A stretch of DNA of 64,000 bases from Planctomycetaceae bacterium. Lineage in GTDB: Bacteria; Planctomycetota; UBA1135; GCA-002686595. Below, one piece after another: positions 28,227-35,472 of the stretch. Both the position numbers and the translations under genes were made by a program. Below the pieces are notes generated by a model. That model did not search any database. It had not been told where the DNA came from and saw only the letters and a program-made list of their open reading frames with translations. The DNA lies in NCBI GenBank assembly GCA_011525785.1, contig WYBT01000017.1, positions 34,720-98,719 on the forward strand, written 5' to 3'. How positions within the stretch are numbered: the stretch's first letter is position 1; every line of letters begins with the position of its first letter.

Positions 28227-28558
28227 GGCGTGCGCTCCGTCGTCCTGCCGTCGACCGGCTCGCGCGGCAGGTCCTCGATGCCCAGCCGTTTGCCGAACAC
28301 GGCGAGTACCGCGTCGACGCCCGCGAGCTGCACGCTCGACTTGCCGCGCTCCAGCTCCGAGACCAGTCGCCGCCCGACGCCCGCGAGGAGCGCGAGCTCG
28401 GCCTGGGTCATGCCGTTCGCCGCACGCCGCTCGCGGACCCACTGGCCGAGATCGAGGCGCGAGTTCGGGCGCGCGCGTGTGCCTGCCTTGTTCCCGCTCG
28501 GTGTCACGGAGTCAGAATCGGCCAGTTTCCAGCGCAGGTCAACCCTGGATCCAGCCAT
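28223..28558 (-). CDS. hipB: XRE-family HipB of the HipBST module
   Basis: A 111-residue DNA-binding protein; the helix-turn-helix spans about 45-100 (LGQWVRERRAANGMTQAELA then LLAGVGRRLVSELERGKSSV). It carries an unusual basic N-terminal arm of about 40 residues. The ATG at 28558 is favoured because GGGAG lies 5 nt upstream of it; this Shine-Dalgarno is part of palindrome O1. GTG 28507 is an alternative that would remove the arm. First gene of hipB-hipS-hipT; expected to repress the operon and assist HipS. Confidence 0.82.
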   Translation of the reverse strand: MAGSRVDLRWKLADSDSVTPSGNKAGTRARPNSRLDLGQWVRERRAANGMTQAELALLAGVGRRLVSELERGKSSVQLAGVDAVLAVFGKRLGIEDLPREPVDGRTTERTP

Positions 28559-28560
28559 TC

Positions 28561-28578
28561 TGCTCCCGATCGGGAACA
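28561..28578. promoter_or_regulatory. hipBST operator candidate O1
   Basis: TGCTCCCGATCGGGAACA is an 18-bp palindrome with one mismatch, directly before the hipB ATG on the - strand. It includes the GGGAG ribosome-binding site, so a bound HipB would also block translation initiation or the leader region. Confidence 0.65.
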
Positions 28579-28632
28579 TGGAGCGCGATAGGCCCCCGGT
28601 CAGCGACGGGACTCGACCCCGTAGCCGGTCTC

Positions 28633-28650
28633 TGCTCCCGATCGGGAGCA
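28633..28650. promoter_or_regulatory. hipBST operator candidate O2
   Basis: TGCTCCCGATCGGGAGCA is a perfect 18-bp palindrome. It is the same sequence as O1 except for one base, with centres exactly 72 bp apart (about seven helical turns). This suggests cooperative binding of two HipB dimers on one face of the helix. Confidence 0.7.
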
Positions 28651-29370
28651 CGGCCTCAGTCCGGAGCCTGCTCGCCTAGCGCCGCCGACCGCTGTTCGCC
28701 CGCCCAGCCGCCCGCTCGGCCGGTCCTCGCCACGCGGGGCCGCGCTCGATCGCCAGGTAGCGACTGAGCGACGCGCCGAACCGGGTGTTGCGCTGCCGGG
28801 GGCGCGAGTCAGCGCGAGTCGCCGATCCGCAGCCTCTCGGCAGATTGCTCGCCTCACGCTCGGGCCCTCTTCCGAGGTGGCCTCCACAAAAGGCCAGATT
28901 CTCTCAGAGGTGGCCCTGTAGAAAGGCCACCTCGCTCGGCCGCATCAATGATGTGCGGCTGTCGCGCGGCGCGCACACGCGCGTGCGCATCCACTCTGAG
29001 CAGCTCAGTCGCGCGCGCCGCTGACGAACCCGCGCCGAGATCGCGACGCGCGCAGAGCTCCAACTCGCCGCGCGCGTCGCTCGAACGGCGACCGAGCCGA
29101 CGTTCCAAGATTCGGGACGAGCACGCGAACTCGCGTTACATCATGCGTTGTGCATCGCAGCTCGCACAGCGCTCTCCAGTCTTCTTCGCTGACTCGCTGC
29201 GCGTCGATGGCCTTCGCGGCGCCCCACATAGTTGTCATCGCAACGAACTCCGCGCGCGCACGCGCTTGACCGCGCCGCCGAGCCCGCGGACACTCCGCCT
29301 CCGTCGCATGCTCGCAAGCATTTGCATCACGGACTCGCTCGGCCGCAATCGTTCGCCGCGCCCTCACGCG
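28651..29370. other. Gene-free stretch between hipBST and the integrase remnant
   Basis: About 700 nt with no recognisable protein. I looked in the three + frames for the N-terminal and first catalytic (R box) part of an integron integrase and did not find it. A repeated stem-loop lies at 28874-28933. Confidence 0.4.
28874..28933. repeat. Two related 33-nt units with a 9-bp stem-loop
   Basis: GAGGTGGCC occurs at 28874-28882 and again at 28907-28915, each followed by an A-rich spacer and AGGCCA. The second copy is completed by GGCCACCTC (28925-28933), giving a perfect 9-bp stem with a 9-nt loop. It could be a relic of a mobile-element end, or a transcription terminator without a T run. Confidence 0.6.
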
Positions 29371-29781
29371 CATCGTGGCTCGTTTCGTCGAGCCCATGGC
29401 CGGGTCGAGCTGCCCGAAGCGCTCGCGCGCAAGCTGCCCAACGCCGGCCGCGAGCGGCCATCGCAGTGGGTGTTTCCCGCGACGCGCATCCACACCGAGC
29501 GCGAGACGGGCCAGCGGCGCCGCCACCTGCAAGAGACCGTCCTGCAGCACGCCGTGCGCCGCGCCGTGCTCGAGTCGGGCATCGCCAAACGCGCGACCCG
29601 CCACACCTTCCGCCACTCTTTCGCCACGCACCTGCTCGAGGACGGCAGCGACATCCGCACCGTTCAGGAGTTGCTCGGCCACAAGGACGTCGCAACGACG
29701 ACGATCTACACGCACGTTCTCAACCGCGGCCCCGCGGGCGTAGGCTCGTCCGCGGACCGGCTGTTAGGAGGACCGCTGTGA
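29371..29781 (+). pseudogene. intI: Truncated integron integrase (IntI C-terminal part)
   Basis: About 128 codons closely follow the C-terminal half of integron integrases: [20 protein letters not shown], then the IntI-specific insert [20 protein letters not shown], the second Arg box [27 protein letters not shown] and the nucleophile [10 protein letters not shown]. Full IntI proteins are about 320 residues. The N-terminal SAM-like domain and the first catalytic Arg are absent upstream, so the enzyme cannot be active. Retention of the IntI-specific insert separates it from ordinary phage or Xer integrases. It reads in the same direction as the genes that follow, as described for some planctomycete integrons. 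Confidence 0.75.
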
Positions 29782-29898
29782 GTCGTTTCGCTCGCTCGGC
29801 CACCACTCTCGCTGCGCGCCCGATTCCCTCGGTCGGTCGCCGCCTCTTGCGGCGCGCTCGCCGGCATCTCGCGCGCAACGCGCTGCTCCTCCGACTTT

Positions 29899-30050
29899 TT
29901 AGGCAGACCCGCCTAACGCCGGAGTCGCCGAGCACCCGAGCGCGCCGCGTCTCGCGTCCGCGCGCCCACTTGCGCCTCTGCTGCTCGCACACCCGAACCA
30001 CATTAGACAGACCGCCACGCCGCCTTCGCGGGTATTGCGCAGGTCTGCCG
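29899..30050. other. Possible attI/attC remnant downstream of intI
   Basis: TTAGGCAGACCCGCC (29899-29913) and TTAGACAGACCGCC (30003-30016) are near-identical direct repeats 104 nt apart, and the inverse GGTCTGCC lies at 30043-30050. The first repeat runs into GCCTAAC (29911-29917), which fits the RYYYAAC core of integron recombination sites; the partner ATTAGAC (30002-30008) departs from GTTRRRY in its first base. Position just after intI and before the low-GC genes fits an attI, but the match is incomplete. Confidence 0.35.
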
Positions 30051-30103
30051 AAGACACGTCATACAGCGAATTGCCGCCACCTACAGTTCAAGGAGAATCG
30101 TCC

Positions 30104-30586
30104 ATGTCCGCTCTAACGCGAGATGAGGTTCGCGCTGGGCTCGTAGCTTACCTGGAAGAGGCCGATCTTCGGGGTTCAGATGCCGTGACGTGGTATGAAG
30201 GCAGCGGCTCGAAGCACGGTCCACCCGAACGTCGGCCATTCGTCTGCTTCGCGACGAGCGGGGATCAGTGCCAGTGGGCACCTGTGACCACGGAACCCCG
30301 TCCAGGGTCTGGATCTGGATATCGGAGGGTCGAACTGCTCGCCGAGTGGCGTTCTGGCGGAGATGATGCGTGCTATGGCAACCAGTGGATCGCGAGTCGT
30401 CAGTATTTGGTGGATGGTGCCAATTACTACTCCGGCTCGGTCGAAGCCTTCGTCAACGCATCCAGGAACGAGTGCTCGACCCCAGCGACACGAGGTGTCC
30501 TGAGCACTGAAGGCGTCAAGGCCATTAAGGATGAAGTGAAGAAACAGCAGGGACGGCGAACCGCGGCTTCACGAGGCCGTCAGTGA
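30104..30586 (+). CDS. Hypothetical protein, first gene of the low-GC run
   Basis: A 160-residue protein with no family I recognise. It is hydrophilic, with strands such as RPFVCFATSGDQCQWAPVT and a basic C-terminus (KKQQGRRTAASRGRQ). A strong Shine-Dalgarno AAGGAGA (30090-30096) supports the ATG. Base composition is visibly lower in GC than the flanking genes, consistent with acquisition. As the first gene after the integrase remnant it may be the first cassette. Confidence 0.65.
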   Translation: MSALTRDEVRAGLVAYLEEADLRGSDAVTWYEGSGSKHGPPERRPFVCFATSGDQCQWAPVTTEPRPGSGSGYRRVELLAEWRSGGDDACYGNQWIASRQYLVDGANYYSGSVEAFVNASRNECSTPATRGVLSTEGVKAIKDEVKKQQGRRTAASRGRQ

Positions 30587-30605
30587 GGCTGCATAGTAAC
30601 AGCAT

Positions 30606-30635
30606 TCAGCGACGGGCACCGTGCGCCGCTGCTGA
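30606..30635. other. Imperfect hairpin after the first low-GC gene
   Basis: TCAGCGACGGGCAC and GTGCGCCGCTGCTGA pair with bulges, 20 nt after the stop codon of the upstream gene. It lacks a T run. It could be a terminator or a folded attC-like site, although RYYYAAC/GTTRRRY cores were not found at its ends. Confidence 0.3.
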
Positions 30636-30695
30636 TATTGGGCATTCGCCGCACCAAGTAGTGCTAGCGCACGATAGTTCATTAAGGATTCAGAT

Positions 30696-31802
30696 ATGGC
30701 TAAGAGAATGAGCGCAAAAACTGTGAATGCTGGTTCTAGCGGCGGCGGATCAGCCGCGGCTGCTCCGCGACGCGCGTTCCCGCGTGCTTCACTGGAGGAG
30801 GCCGTCCGAATTCCGCAAATCTTGAAGGACAAAAACGGTGGAAACCCGTGGTCGCCAGCCGAGGTCGCGCGAGGGCTCGATCTATCGAAGAACACAAACA
30901 ACTTCTTCTACATCGCTGCAGCGGCTCGCGATTTCGGCCTGACCGAGGGCGGGCGTGACAGCGCGCAGATCGCACTCACCGACCTCGGACGAGACTTGGT
31001 GTACGCACCGAGTAAAGACGCGGAATCGCAGCTGAAGCGAAAGGCCTTCCAAAACGTGGACCTCTTCGTCCGGGTGCTCGACTACTACAAGGGTAGCCGA
31101 CTTCCGGAGATGAAGTATCTGGGTAACACGTTGGAGAAAGAATTCAATATTCATCGCGATCACCATGAAGAGTTCTCTGAACTCTTCAAGAAGAACTGCG
31201 AGTATCTCGGAATCGGCGAGGGCTACGGGACGGGCGGCTCCACGTCAGGGGGCCGCACGACTGGCGTGAGTGCCGAGCACAGCCCGGCTCGAGACACTGT
31301 CACTCTTGCGGAGCCGGAGTCTGAAACCGGCCTGACGTGTTTTGTCATCATGCCATTTCGGGAGCGAACTGACCGGTACGCTCAAGGGTTCTTTGATGAA
31401 GTTCTGCGTAGCCTAATTGCGCCCGCCGGACGAAAGGCAGGTTTCACAGTGGCAACCGCAAACCGACAAGGCACCGAGGTTATTCACTCAACAATCATCA
31501 ACGACTTGCTGAACGCAGATCTCGTGGTGGCCGATCTCACAGAGCATAATCCAAACGTTCTTTTCGAGCTGGGAATGCGAATGGCGCATGACAAACCAGT
31601 TGCCCTCATACGCGCAAAAGGGACTGGTCCCGTGTTCGATGTCGACAACATGCTCCGTGTCTACGAGTACGACCCAAACCTCTGGGCGTCAACCGTCGAA
31701 CGGGACCAGCCCAAGGTCAAGGAGCACATCGAGGCAACCTGGAGGAACAAAGACAAGCAGGACACGTACTTGAAGCTGCTTCGCCGAGATCCAAAACCGT
31801 GA
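30696..31802 (+). CDS. Winged-helix plus TIR/deoxyribosyltransferase-like effector
   Basis: A 368-residue protein. After a Ser/Gly/Ala-rich start, residues about 25-160 look like a DUF5343-type winged-helix module (FPRASLEEAVRIPQILKDKN, FFYIAAAARDFGLTEGG, IALTDLGRDL). Residues about 210-365 form a Rossmann-like domain related to nucleoside 2-deoxyribosyltransferases and TIR-like NAD hydrolases: CFVIMPFRERTDRYAQGFFD, ADLVVADLTEHNPNVLFELG (conserved Glu about 291) and KPVALIRAKGTGPVFDVDNM. Such pairings occur in prokaryotic immune genes, where the catalytic domain attacks NAD or nucleotides. Enzyme activity here is inferred only. Low GC relative to the genome. Confidence 0.7.
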   Translation: MAKRMSAKTVNAGSSGGGSAAAAPRRAFPRASLEEAVRIPQILKDKNGGNPWSPAEVARGLDLSKNTNNFFYIAAAARDFGLTEGGRDSAQIALTDLGRDLVYAPSKDAESQLKRKAFQNVDLFVRVLDYYKGSRLPEMKYLGNTLEKEFNIHRDHHEEFSELFKKNCEYLGIGEGYGTGGSTSGGRTTGVSAEHSPARDTVTLAEPESETGLTCFVIMPFRERTDRYAQGFFDEVLRSLIAPAGRKAGFTVATANRQGTEVIHSTIINDLLNADLVVADLTEHNPNVLFELGMRMAHDKPVALIRAKGTGPVFDVDNMLRVYEYDPNLWASTVERDQPKVKEHIEATWRNKDKQDTYLKLLRRDPKP

Positions 31803-31866
31803 CGGCCAACAACCGCATGCGGCTCGGTCATCCCCGGTGTCTCGTCCAAAGCCATTGCTCGCCACA

Positions 31867-31878
31867 AGATATATATCT
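31867..31878. promoter_or_regulatory. AT palindrome upstream of the abi-like gene
   Basis: AGATATATATCT is a perfect 12-bp palindrome in the 101-nt gap before the gene at 31904. It contains TATATC/TATATA, so it could be a -10 element or an operator; no clear -35 was seen. Confidence 0.35.
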
Positions 31879-31903
31879 CAACGGCTTGGGCTAAGCGCGT
31901 ACC

Positions 31904-32665
31904 ATGAAGCCGGTCGAGCAGTCAGTAATCAAGCGGTTCGCCGTGACGTTCTGCTACGGCCGCACCGGATTTTCGCTCGAACAGATTCCTGAGTACTTTG
32001 CACGGTATCAGGGGAGCGTCCCGGACCTCTCCAGTTACCCCGTTACCCCGGTCAAGTCCGGGATCTTCGAGGATTGCGTCCGCGCCTTGACGCCTGACAA
32101 TCAGCGTCAGGCCTTGTACGACCTCTGCGATACCCCCCCGGCGTCGAAGCACCCAATGCCGGATGAGGCAACGCGGAAAGAGCTGCTTGCGCTTCTCGTC
32201 CAAGCCGACGGAAGGAGTCCGATCGGCATCGAGTTGTCCAGTCTGTCGCTAACTGGCGTCCGGCAGCAGTGGATGACGGCTGCCTCCCGTATCCCGTCTT
32301 CGCCGGCTGGCGCGATTACCGCAGCCCGGACGATGCTGGAGGGCACCTGCAAGACGATCCTCACAGAGCTCGGCGAGGTGCCAGACTCCTCTGGTGAACT
32401 CGGAAAGCTCTACAAGCAGGTCCGGGTCAAGCTAGGCATCGATCCCAAGGCAGGTGCCACGCAGGCTGTCCACCAGATGGTGAGCGGGCTAACCCAGGTC
32501 GTTGACGGTTTGGCTGGTTTGAGCAACGCCGCTGGCGACCGTCATGGCTTGGCCGGCGGCACCAAGCTCACGGAGCTGTCCTTCGCCAGCTTGGCGGTGC
32601 ATTCCGCCGGCACCGCGTGCGTCTTCCTCGTTCGGGTTCATAAGGACTTGCAGCGTGGCCATTGA
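31904..32665 (+). CDS. Abortive-infection-type protein with Abi_C domain
   Basis: A 253-residue protein. Residues about 130-253 match the abortive-infection C-terminal domain: ITAARTMLEGTCKTILTELG, a KLYKQVRVKLGIDP helix, VVDGLAGLSNAAGDRHGLAG, and a final helical segment. In this family the RN-x(n)-HG motif is HEPN-like and thought to serve RNA cleavage; here the first Arg is replaced (SNAAGDRHG, about 207-215), leaving Arg and His close together. The N-terminal half (RFAVTFCYGRTGFSLEQIPE, then SGIFEDCVRAL) is unassigned. A phage-defence role is inferred from the domain and from the adjacent TIR-like gene. Low GC. Confidence 0.7.
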   Translation: MKPVEQSVIKRFAVTFCYGRTGFSLEQIPEYFARYQGSVPDLSSYPVTPVKSGIFEDCVRALTPDNQRQALYDLCDTPPASKHPMPDEATRKELLALLVQADGRSPIGIELSSLSLTGVRQQWMTAASRIPSSPAGAITAARTMLEGTCKTILTELGEVPDSSGELGKLYKQVRVKLGIDPKAGATQAVHQMVSGLTQVVDGLAGLSNAAGDRHGLAGGTKLTELSFASLAVHSAGTACVFLVRVHKDLQRGH

Positions 32666-32689
32666 CAAGCAGGCCGGAGCAGGCGCTGA

Positions 32690-32723
32690 AGCGGCCCTGG
32701 CCCCAAGGCGGGTCGGGGCCGCT
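32690..32723. terminator. GC-rich hairpin after the abi-like gene
   Basis: AGCGGCCC (32690-32697) and GGGCCGCT (32716-32723) form an 8-bp stem around an 18-nt loop that can pair further internally, 25 nt after the abi-like stop codon. No T run follows; an attC-like role is also possible. Confidence 0.4.
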
Positions 32724-32789
32724 GAGTTCGGTCGGTGGGCAGAAGTGATCTGAAGAGCGCAGACTGCTCCGCCAAGCGAGGGATTTCAG

Positions 32790-32990
32790 ATGACGCGGGA
32801 GAAGAGAAGGACGCGTGGTGCCGTGGCGGTCGCGGTGTCGGGCGCGATCGCTTCGCTGATCTACTTCGGATTGGCCACGCCGCATCCCGAGCTGCGGACT
32901 GCGTACCTGATCTGCGTTGGGGTGGGTCTATGGGGTTTGATTGACATCGCGTGGTCACTCGGCGCGGCCCCGTCCGGTAGCGATGAGTGA
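32790..32990 (+). CDS. Small two-helix membrane protein
   Basis: A 66-residue protein: basic start MTREKRRTRG, then hydrophobic helices at about 11-30 and 38-58, and an acidic tail. No known family. It is on the same strand as the defence-like genes and could be an independent cassette, because an attC-like core begins 54 nt after its stop. Confidence 0.55.
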   Translation: MTREKRRTRGAVAVAVSGAIASLIYFGLATPHPELRTAYLICVGVGLWGLIDIAWSLGAAPSGSDE

Positions 32991-33043
32991 AGCGCGAGCT
33001 AGGCACGGTCGTCCGGCGTGGTGGCTTGGGCCGTCGGTCGACT

Positions 33044-33191
33044 GCCCAACGAGCCGTTGCCGCAGGCAGAGCCGTCCTGGCGCGGCACCTGCTGGCGGCA
33101 CCGCTGTGCTGAGCCGTCTTCGCAGCTGTAAGGGTGCCCGTCGGGCGCACCAGCAAGCCTCCCCACTCGGTCATCGACTCGGAAGTTGGGT
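33044..33191 (+). other. Candidate attC recombination site
   Basis: GCCCAAC (33044-33050, RYYYAAC) and GTTGGGT (33185-33191, GTTRRRY) are complementary except for one G-T pair and bracket 148 nt that contain internal hairpins such as GGTGCCCG facing GGGCGCACC. Core sequences and distance suit an integron attC, but I could not establish matching L boxes by eye. It lies just after the last small low-GC gene. Confidence 0.35.
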
Positions 33192-33323
33192 GCTGTCGCG
33201 CGCTTCCGAGTTCATTGCCGAGCGCCACAGCCATGAACGGGAACCAAGAGCATGTCTCGCTCGAGTCGCCGGAGCGGTTCGAGCGGAAGTAAACGAGAGC
33301 GCGACGCGCGAGAGGCCGGCGCA

Positions 33324-33878
33324 ATGACGAAACGTCTACCTGAGTTCGCCGTCGAAGCTCTCGAAGACGTTTGCGTCGTCGGGACGTTCGAGGCGTCGAA
33401 GTGGGTGAGCGACGGCGACGGCGTGATGTTGCTGGTCGGCGAACGGCTCGTCGAAGGGCAGTTCGATGGCGTCGACGCGCAGGCGCGACGTGCCCGGATC
33501 AGATTCAACGAGCCGGCGGACCTCGCGCAGCTTCGCGTCCGCGCCCGCTTCCCGTTCGTCGACATCTACTTGGGCGACAAGGCGGCCCTCGTGCTCGATC
33601 GATCGAAGGAGTGGCGGCTCGTGGAGTTCCAACCGGTCGACGCGGTCGAGCGCGTTGCTGGCGACGTTCGCATCCTGGCCAAGGCGACGTCGGACGATGC
33701 GTCGGCGAGCGTCGAGGAGGGTGGTTGGGATCACGAGCACTGCGAGATCTGCTACGAGAAGATCGGCGCAGCAGGTTTGCCCAAGGGCTGGACCAGTGCG
33801 AGCGACGAGTGGCTGTGCGAGGTCTGCTACGAGGCCTACCTGAAGCCGAGGTCGCTCGGCTTCATCGTGATCGACTGA
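33324..33878 (+). CDS. Hypothetical protein with a C-terminal four-Cys zinc ribbon
   Basis: A 184-residue protein. The first 100 residues are strand-rich (EDVCVVGTFEASKWVSDGDG, RFPFVDIYLGDKAALVLD). The C-terminal region has CEIC (about 140-143) and CEVC (about 165-168) separated by 21 residues, a likely zinc ribbon. The family is not recognised. GC content and codon use resemble the host rather than the preceding low-GC genes, marking the edge of the accessory region. Confidence 0.65.
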   Translation: MTKRLPEFAVEALEDVCVVGTFEASKWVSDGDGVMLLVGERLVEGQFDGVDAQARRARIRFNEPADLAQLRVRARFPFVDIYLGDKAALVLDRSKEWRLVEFQPVDAVERVAGDVRILAKATSDDASASVEEGGWDHEHCEICYEKIGAAGLPKGWTSASDEWLCEVCYEAYLKPRSLGFIVID

Positions 33879-34102
33879 CGCGCGTCGCCGGGACCCGCGC
33901 GAGGGGCGGCGCCCAGCGCGCCGAAACTCCGTTGGTCCGCGCCCGCCCGCTACACTTCGCGGCCTTTCGACACGACCGCGCGAGCAGCAAGCAGCCGTCG
34001 AGAACGGCGGGCGCCGGAGAGCCCGCTCCTCAAATCGCCGCCCCGAGAACACCGAATCCAGCGCCCCCCGCCCCGCCAGCCCCCAGCCCACACGCAGAGA
34101 AC

Positions 34103-35452
34103 ATGGCCAACCCGCCCCCCGACCTGATGGAGAAGATCGTGTCCCTGTGCAAGCGCCGGGGGTTCGTGTTCCAGGCCTCCGAGATCTACGGGGGCATCGG
34201 GAACACGTACGACTACGGCCCGATGGGGGTGGAGCTGAAGCGGCGCGTGAAGGAGGCCTGGTGGACGCGCATGGTGACGATGCGCGACGACGTGGTCGGG
34301 CTCGACAGCGCGATCATCCAGAACCCCAAGACGTGGGAGACGTCGGGGCACGTGGTGAACTTCACCGACCCGATGGTGGACTGCAAGAAGTGCAAGGCGC
34401 GCTTCCGGGCGGACAAGCTCGAGGACGCGCGCTGCCCCGAGCGGCCTTCGAAGCGACCGGGTGAGTGCGGCGGCGAGCTGACCGAGGCGCGCGCGTTCAA
34501 CCTGATGTTCAAGACCAACGTCGGGCCGGTCGAGGGCTCGGGTTCGGTCGCCTACCTGCGGCCCGAGACGGCGCAGGGCATCTTCCTCAACTTCAAGAAC
34601 GTGCTCGAGAGCTCGCGCGTCAAGCCGCCGTTCGGCATCGCGCAGATCGGCAAGTCGTTCCGCAACGAGATCACGCCCGGCAACTTCGTGTTCCGCACGC
34701 GCGAGTTCGAGCAGGCCGAGATGGAGTTCTTCATCCCGCCTGCTGAGAACGACAAGTGGTACGAGTACTGGGTCAACGAGCGCTTCAGCTGGTACACCGA
34801 CTTCGGCATCCGGCCCGAGAAGCTGCGCAAGTACCAGCACCCGCGCGAGAAGCTCGCGCACTACTGCACGGCGTGCACGGACGTCGAGTACGAGTACCCG
34901 TTCGGCTGGGGCGAGCTCGAAGGCATCGCCTGCCGCACGGACTTCGACCTCAAGAGCCACAGCGCGGCCTCGGGCAAGGACCTGAGCTACTTCGACCCCG
35001 AGGCGAAGCAGCGCTACATCCCGTGGGTCGTAGAACCTGCCGCGGGCGTCGACCGCACGGCGCTCACGTTCCTCATCGACGGCTACGAGGAGCAGCAGGT
35101 CGAAGGCGAGACGCGCGTCGTGCTGCACTTCCACCCGGAGATCGCGCCGATCACGGTCGCGGTGCTGCCGTTGGTGAAGAAGGAAGGCATGCCCGAGAAG
35201 GCGCTCGAGATCGACAAGATGTTGCGCGCCGCGCGCTTCACGACCTTCTACGACGAGAGCGCTGCCATCGGCCGCCGCTACCGCCGCCAGGACGAGGTCG
35301 GCACGCCGTACTGCGTCACGATCGACGGCGAGACGATGAAGTCCGACGTCGTCACCGTGCGCCACCGCGACTCGATGAAGCAGGAGAGCGTCAAGGTCGC
35401 GGAACTCGAGGCCTACATCCGCGCCTCGAACAAGAGCTGGAAGCGCGTGTAG
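34103..35452 (+). CDS. glyS: Glycine--tRNA ligase, single-chain dimeric type
   Basis: A 449-residue class II aminoacyl-tRNA synthetase of the alpha2 (GlyQS) type. Motif 1 region: FVFQASEIYGGIGNTYDYGP; motif 2: GIAQIGKSFRNEITPGNFVFRTREFEQAE; motif 3 near ATP binding: VVEPAAGVDRTALTFLIDGY. C-terminal anticodon-binding domain about 335-449 (IAPITVAVLPLVKKEGMPEK, GRRYRRQDEVGTPYCVTID). A short zinc-like cluster CKKCKARFRADKLEDARC is inserted at about 95-112. ATG 34103 gives the standard N-terminus. It is followed by a very strong inverted repeat. Confidence 0.96.
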   Translation: MANPPPDLMEKIVSLCKRRGFVFQASEIYGGIGNTYDYGPMGVELKRRVKEAWWTRMVTMRDDVVGLDSAIIQNPKTWETSGHVVNFTDPMVDCKKCKARFRADKLEDARCPERPSKRPGECGGELTEARAFNLMFKTNVGPVEGSGSVAYLRPETAQGIFLNFKNVLESSRVKPPFGIAQIGKSFRNEITPGNFVFRTREFEQAEMEFFIPPAENDKWYEYWVNERFSWYTDFGIRPEKLRKYQHPREKLAHYCTACTDVEYEYPFGWGELEGIACRTDFDLKSHSAASGKDLSYFDPEAKQRYIPWVVEPAAGVDRTALTFLIDGYEEQQVEGETRVVLHFHPEIAPITVAVLPLVKKEGMPEKALEIDKMLRAARFTTFYDESAAIGRRYRRQDEVGTPYCVTIDGETMKSDVVTVRHRDSMKQESVKVAELEAYIRASNKSWKRV

Positions 35453-35472
35453 TTCACGCTGGCCAGCGCGAC

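Noticed and set aside
32544..32753. Small + strand frame overlapping the end of the abi-like gene
   Set aside because: It lies in another frame within a well-supported gene and has no motif or start signal.
29911..33191. CRISPR array or regularly spaced repeats
   Set aside because: I looked for repeated units of about 25-40 nt with constant spacers and found none; only the isolated repeats already listed.
33932..33956. Promoter TTGGTC-TACACT before glyS
   Set aside because: Only 13 nt separate the hexamers; too short, although TACACT alone remains a possible -10.
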